A stretch of 64,000 nt of DNA from CALBPI01 sp038521865. GTDB taxonomy: Bacteria; Pseudomonadota; Gammaproteobacteria; Steroidobacterales; Woeseiaceae. Below, one piece after another: positions 60,720 to 64,000 of the stretch. The DNA is taken from assembly GCA_038521865.1 (NCBI GenBank), contig JBCBKO010000001.1, forward strand, positions 868,001 through 932,000. Direction: 5' to 3'. Under the pieces are notes generated by a model. It saw only the letters and a program-made list of their open reading frames with translations, was not told the origin of the DNA and made no database searches. The position numbers were made by a program, and so were the translations under genes. Positions within the stretch are counted from its first letter, which is position 1. Every line of letters begins with the position of its first letter.

Positions 60720-62615
60720 TTACGGTGTCGCAGTCTGTCTTTCAAGGATCGGACCGATCTCGACATCTGCTGACCTGCGTAATGCCCGAGCCAAGGCGTC
60801 CACCTGCAACGCAGCGCGTTGTTGCGCGATCTGGTTGCGTGTCGCGTCCAATTGCTGCTGAGGCAACGCAGATGGGTCACCCGGGACAACGCGCGTCATT
60901 CGATAGATCACAAACCCGGCCCCTGGTGCGGCAACGCTGCCCGTGTGCGGTGCATCCGTCGTTACGTCGCTGGGGGCATCGAACACTGCTGCGGCCAACG
61001 CTGCCGGAATTATCGACGAGTTGCGGCTGACCAGCTGCTTTTCGAACGCCTCCGCTTCGGTATTCAACACGAGTGCCTCGAAACTGATATTCGGATCAGT
61101 CGACAGCACGCTAGATAGTTGCGCACCGCGCTCATCGGCAACTGCTTGCGCTGCCTGTTCGGTGAGCAACTCGCGGATTTGACCAGCCACGTTTTCGATG
61201 GGCTGGCGACCGGCGGCCCGCCGTTCGTTGACGCGGATCAGCACCGATGCCTCGTCGTATTGAACAAAGCGAGTGCTCGCGTCGTTCTCGGCGGCACCGT
61301 CACCAAACAAAGCATTACGGATTTCAGCGACCTCGCCGAACGGCTGCTGGCGACGCTCGTGGTAACCCTCAAAACTCTCTACGGTGAGACCGGTCTGCTC
61401 AGCAATCGACTCGAGGGTCGCACCCTCGAACTCCAAATCACTAACCCGTGCCTGCAAATCGAACAACGCGTCATCGACCAAAGAGTCCCGGTAGCGCTCC
61501 TCAACCTCCTCGCGAACATCGGCAAGCGTTGCCGCACCGCCGCCGCGCACATCGTCCAGTCGTAAAATATGCAGGCCAAACTCACTTTGCACGACCTCAG
61601 ACAATTCGCCGACTTCGAGCGCGAACACGGCGTCTTCGACCGGTCCGACAAAATCACCAGGTCGAACCCATCCAAGGTCCCCTCCCTGTCGCGCGCTACC
61701 ACCGTCGATCGAGAACTCGCTGGCGAGCGTTTCGAAGGATTCACCTGCGACAAGACGTTGGCGCAATGCTACCGCCTCGGCTCTTGAGGCTTCGGCATCG
61801 TCACCGATGGCCAGGAGGATTTGGCGAGCACGCCGTTCCTCGGGCGCTGTGTACTCCTCAGCCACCGATTCGAAGTACTCGGAGAGTGCCTCCCCAGTGA
61901 ACGTGAGGTTCGCGCGCGCGGCTGCACTATCGACAGTGAGATAGTCAATGTCGACCATCTCAGGCGTGCGGTAACTGTCCGGTTTCGATTCAAAGTATGC
62001 CGTTACATCGGCATCGGTGACCGTCACCTGGTCGATAAACGCATCGGGACTGACCACGGCATATTCGATTTCTCGTTGCTCATCGCGAAGCTCGATGAAC
62101 TCGCGGATTTCGGCAGGCGTGACGAACTCCGTGCCAATCAACGTACCGAGGTACTGCTGGGTTGCCAGTACACGACGCAGGTTGTTTTCGTACTGCGCCG
62201 GTGTGAACCCGTTGTTGGCGAGCGTGACCTGATAGGTCTCCTGATCGAATCGACCATCTATCTGGAAACCCGGTACCTGGATCAGAAAATCGCGTACTTG
62301 CTCATCGGAAATGGCATAACCCGCGTCAGTGAGGTGTTGTTGTACGCTTCTTGTTTGCAATACCTGCTCAACGGCCTGATCACGTAGCTGGTTGAGGAAA
62401 AACTCCGGTATTTGCTGATCACCAAACTGAGCGACCAGACCTCGATACTCCCGATCAAACTCAACCGCCGGTATTTCTTCGCCATTGACCTTTGCGGCAA
62501 ATTGCTTCGGCGTAATCGTGTAATTGAGACCGGTCCCGGCAAGCAGCAACAAGATGACACCCAGCACAATCTTGCCCGTAGTGCCAATGAAGGTTTCGCG
62601 GATATCCTGCAACAT
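60720..62615 (-). CDS. ppiD: Periplasmic folding chaperone PpiD (parvulin/SurA-like)
   Basis: 631 residues. A short cytoplasmic N terminus and one helix at about 15-31 (KIVLGVILLLLAGTGL) anchor it to the inner membrane. The SurA-like N-terminal region covers about 36-190, and the parvulin domain lies at 261-356 (RARQILLAIG, FSIDGGSARQGGDLGWV, FGLHILRL). It assists folding of exported proteins near SecYEG. Downstream of lon-hupB as in most gammaproteobacteria. Confidence 0.95.
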   Translation of the reverse strand: MLQDIRETFIGTTGKIVLGVILLLLAGTGLNYTITPKQFAAKVNGEEIPAVEFDREYRGLVAQFGDQQIPEFFLNQLRDQAVEQVLQTRSVQQHLTDAGYAISDEQVRDFLIQVPGFQIDGRFDQETYQVTLANNGFTPAQYENNLRRVLATQQYLGTLIGTEFVTPAEIREFIELRDEQREIEYAVVSPDAFIDQVTVTDADVTAYFESKPDSYRTPEMVDIDYLTVDSAAARANLTFTGEALSEYFESVAEEYTAPEERRARQILLAIGDDAEASRAEAVALRQRLVAGESFETLASEFSIDGGSARQGGDLGWVRPGDFVGPVEDAVFALEVGELSEVVQSEFGLHILRLDDVRGGGAATLADVREEVEERYRDSLVDDALFDLQARVSDLEFEGATLESIAEQTGLTVESFEGYHERRQQPFGEVAEIRNALFGDGAAENDASTRFVQYDEASVLIRVNERRAAGRQPIENVAGQIRELLTEQAAQAVADERGAQLSSVLSTDPNISFEALVLNTEAEAFEKQLVSRNSSIIPAALAAAVFDAPSDVTTDAPHTGSVAAPGAGFVIYRMTRVVPGDPSALPQQQLDATRNQIAQQRAALQVDALARALRRSADVEIGPILERQTATP

Positions 62616-62659
62616 CGTGATCTATTCCCAGTGCCCCAAACCCAACACTTCTGTCGTTC

Positions 62660-62690
62660 AAAAAAAAAGCCGCCTGTCATACAGGCGGCT
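62660..62690 (-). terminator. Rho-independent terminator after tRNA-Asp
   Basis: Minus-strand hairpin with ten-base arms (AGCCGCCTGT and its complement, 62668-62677 and 62681-62690), a three-base loop, and a run of nine T. It ends the tRNA transcript ten bases after the CCA end of tRNA-Asp and precedes ppiD. Confidence 0.92.
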
Positions 62691-62699
62691 GTCGTTCAA

Positions 62700-62776
62700 T
62701 GGCGGAGTGGACGGGACTCGAACCCGCGACCCCCGGCGTGACAGGCCGGTATTCTAACCAACTGAACTACCACTCC
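62700..62776 (-). tRNA. tRNA-Asp (GTC)
   Basis: 77-base cloverleaf with encoded CCA. Acceptor GGAGTGG pairs with CCACTCC; anticodon loop CTGTCAC gives GTC; T-loop GGTTCGAGTCC. Five bases downstream of tRNA-Val on the same strand. Confidence 0.97.
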
Positions 62777-62781
62777 TAATA

Positions 62782-62857
62782 TGGTGGGTGCTGAGGGGAT
62801 CGAACCCCCGACCTTCGCGGTGTAAACGCGACGCTCTTCCAGCTGAGCTAAGCACCC
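62782..62857 (-). tRNA. tRNA-Val (TAC)
   Basis: 76-base cloverleaf with encoded CCA. Acceptor GGGTGCT pairs with AGCACCC; anticodon loop TTTACAC gives TAC; T-arm GGGGGTTCGATCCCC. Between hupB and tRNA-Asp, probably one transcript. Confidence 0.97.
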
Positions 62858-62932
62858 GTCAGCGTGCGTCGCAGTCGCGCTGGACCGCCGAGCGGCTCGC
62901 CCGTTCGATTGCCCCGCCGCTGCGAAGGCGCG

Positions 62933-63205
62933 CTAGTTTACGGCATCCTTCAGGGCTTTGCCAGCCTTGAAAGAAGGCACATTGCTAGCCGCAATAGGGA
63001 TCTCGGCGCCCGTCTGTGGGTTGCGACCCATACGTGCTGCACGATGCTTAACGCTGAAGGTGCCAAAGCCGACGAGCGAGACGCTGTCACCTTTTTTCAG
63101 GCTGCCGGTGATGCTTTCCAGCACCCCATCAACCGCTTTGCCAGCATCAGCTTTGGAGATGTCCGCAGCAGATGCCACAGCGTCAATCAGGTCGCCCTTG
63201 TTCAT
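62933..63205 (-). CDS. hupB: DNA-binding protein HU
   Basis: 90 residues, the exact family length, from ATG 63205 with AAGGAA seven bases upstream. MNKGDLIDAVASAADISKADA, VSLVGFGTFSVKHRAARMGRNPQTG and IPIAASNVPSFKAGKALKDAV cover the whole HU fold, including the DNA-intercalating beta-arm. It bends and compacts chromosomal DNA. Located between lon and the tRNA pair, with its own strong promoter. Confidence 0.97.
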   Translation of the reverse strand: MNKGDLIDAVASAADISKADAGKAVDGVLESITGSLKKGDSVSLVGFGTFSVKHRAARMGRNPQTGAEIPIAASNVPSFKAGKALKDAVN

Positions 63206-63313
63206 ATTGAATTCCTTATATGTGCTCAAAACGCAGCATCTGTGAGATCGAATCTCTTGCTGCTCCCCCTCGTGCCTCAATGCCCGATTGGACATTAATC
63301 ACAGATTCGAATC

Positions 63314-63343
63314 TTTATACCAAGCGCAAAAAAACACTGTCAA
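63314..63343 (-). promoter_or_regulatory. Strong sigma-70 promoter for hupB
   Basis: Minus strand: TTGACA at 63343-63338, spacer of 18 bases, TATAAA at 63319-63314, with TGG directly before it as an extended -10. Transcription would start about 100 bases before the hupB ATG. Confidence 0.75.
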
Positions 63344-63352
63344 CAAAGTGTT
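63328..63352 (-). terminator. Weak rho-independent terminator of lon
   Basis: Minus-strand hairpin AACACT/AGTGTT (63352-63347 and 63338-63333) with an eight-base loop and seven T (63334-63328, the first two overlapping the stem), 17 bases after the lon stop. The hupB -35 lies inside it. Confidence 0.5.
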
Positions 63353-63368
63353 CAGGTGCACTCAGGTA

Positions 63369-64000
63369 TCAATGTGCCGTAACGCCGCCCTTGCGAGGCT
63401 TCGAACGCTTCTTGCTGGTTTGGGTTTCAGATTCCGACTCGCGCGGTGAAGGCATGTGTTGCAGCGCCACCTGCAACACTTCATCAATCCAACGCACTGC
63501 AACAATGTTCAGCTTGTCTTTGATGTTCTTCGGAATTTCCGCCAGATCTTTTTCGTTTTCCTCGGGGATAACGACCGTCTCGATGCCACCCCGATGCGCG
63601 GCTAGCAGTTTCTCTTTCAAGCCGCCGATCGGGAGCACCTCGCCACGCAACGTTATTTCACCCGTCATGGCAACCTCAGCGCGTACCGGAATTCCTGTAA
63701 ATGCTGAGACCAACGCCGTGCACATTCCAACACCTGCGCTAGGTCCGTCTTTCGGTGTTGCACCTTCCGGAACGTGAATATGCACATCCGCCTTTTGGTG
63801 AAATTCTTCATCCAGACCCAAAGTCTGCGTACGGCTACGCACAACAGTCATTGCCGCTTGGATCGACTCCTGCATCACATCGCCGAGTTGCCCGGTGTGC
63901 ATCAGTTTGCCTTTGCCAGGAACGGTCGTCGCCTCGATGGTCAAGAGATCGCCGCCCACCTGAGTCCACGCAAGACCAGTCACCTGGCCAACCTGGTCCT
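63369..64000 (-). CDS. lon: ATP-dependent protease Lon, C-terminal part
   Basis: The frame continues to the right edge of the window, so the N-terminal and AAA+ parts are outside. The visible 210 residues are the S16 proteolytic domain with the catalytic Ser in PKDGPSAGVGM and Lys in GGLKEKLLAAHRG, and VTGLAWTQVGGDLLTIE at its start. A Lys/Arg-rich tail of about 25 residues follows the fold. Lon degrades misfolded and regulatory proteins. Confidence 0.96.
   Translation of the reverse strand, partial: DQVGQVTGLAWTQVGGDLLTIEATTVPGKGKLMHTGQLGDVMQESIQAAMTVVRSRTQTLGLDEEFHQKADVHIHVPEGATPKDGPSAGVGMCTALVSAFTGIPVRAEVAMTGEITLRGEVLPIGGLKEKLLAAHRGGIETVVIPEENEKDLAEIPKNIKDKLNIVAVRWIDEVLQVALQHMPSPRESESETQTSKKRSKPRKGGVTAH

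Noticed and set aside
1..64000. CRISPR array, prophage or complete insertion sequence
   Set aside because: No regularly spaced direct repeats, no phage structural or integrase genes, and no transposase were found.

Overview
The window is a 64 kb piece of a chromosome from a moderately GC-rich gammaproteobacterium, probably marine and free-living. The evidence is the lon-hupB-tRNA-ppiD order at the right end, the rnhA-dnaQ-mltD neighbourhood, a FabI enoyl-ACP reductase, NhaB, and a very large acyl-CoA metabolism section. I cannot name a genus from sequence alone. Coding density is high, with many ATGA/GTGA/TTGA stop-start overlaps. There is no rRNA operon, CRISPR array, intact insertion sequence or prophage.

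Layout. (1) 0-3.3 kb: the 3' part of a three-domain fusion protein (alpha/beta hydrolase, DedA membrane domain, ATP-grasp-like domain) and an exported START-domain protein. (2) 3.3-13.8 kb, minus strand: an eight-gene operon beginning with a Tat-exported TldD protease and its TldE partner, then an exported DUF4159 protein, a MoxR AAA+ ATPase, a DUF58 protein and three membrane proteins of the Bat/aerotolerance type. (3) 14.2-19.4 kb: a PTPS-III-type pterin enzyme coupled to an SDR reductase, a surface lipoprotein, a flavin reductase-like protein, an exported amidase and a small membrane protein. (4) 19.4-22.9 kb: the methylcitrate cycle genes prpB, prpC and prpD, closed by a strong terminator. 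(5) 23.0-25.5 kb: an A+T-richer, gene-poor strip with a small lipoprotein, a frameshifted two-TM gene, gene remnants and an orphan SUKH (SMI1/KNR4) protein. (6) 25.5-47.1 kb: acyl-CoA catabolism, with an AMP-forming ligase, acyl-CoA dehydrogenase, several crotonases, a bifunctional hydratase/dehydrogenase, a thiolase, a P450, thioesterase, the fused mutase IcmF, a MaoC hydratase, an APH-fold kinase and two TetR regulators. Embedded in it is a two-gene pair likely to make the wobble modification mnm5(s2)U in tRNA. (7) 47.2-54.8 kb: an exported S9 peptidase, pgi, a sugar-nucleotide epimerase and dehydrogenase, and nhaB. (8) 54.8-64 kb: dnaQ, rnhA, a methyltransferase, mltD, fabI, a dicarboxylate/amino-acid symporter, ppiD, tRNA-Asp, tRNA-Val, hupB and the 3' end of lon.

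How the parts fit. IcmF interconverts isobutyryl- and butyryl-CoA, beta-oxidation shortens the chains, and PrpBCD consumes propionyl-CoA, so the middle of the window reads as a system for branched or odd-chain carbon skeletons. The P450, MaoC protein and kinase suggest that some substrates are hydroxylated. The TldD-TldE-MoxR operon is the best candidate for a poorly described system. Three divergent intergenic regions carry clear inverted repeats that look like operators.
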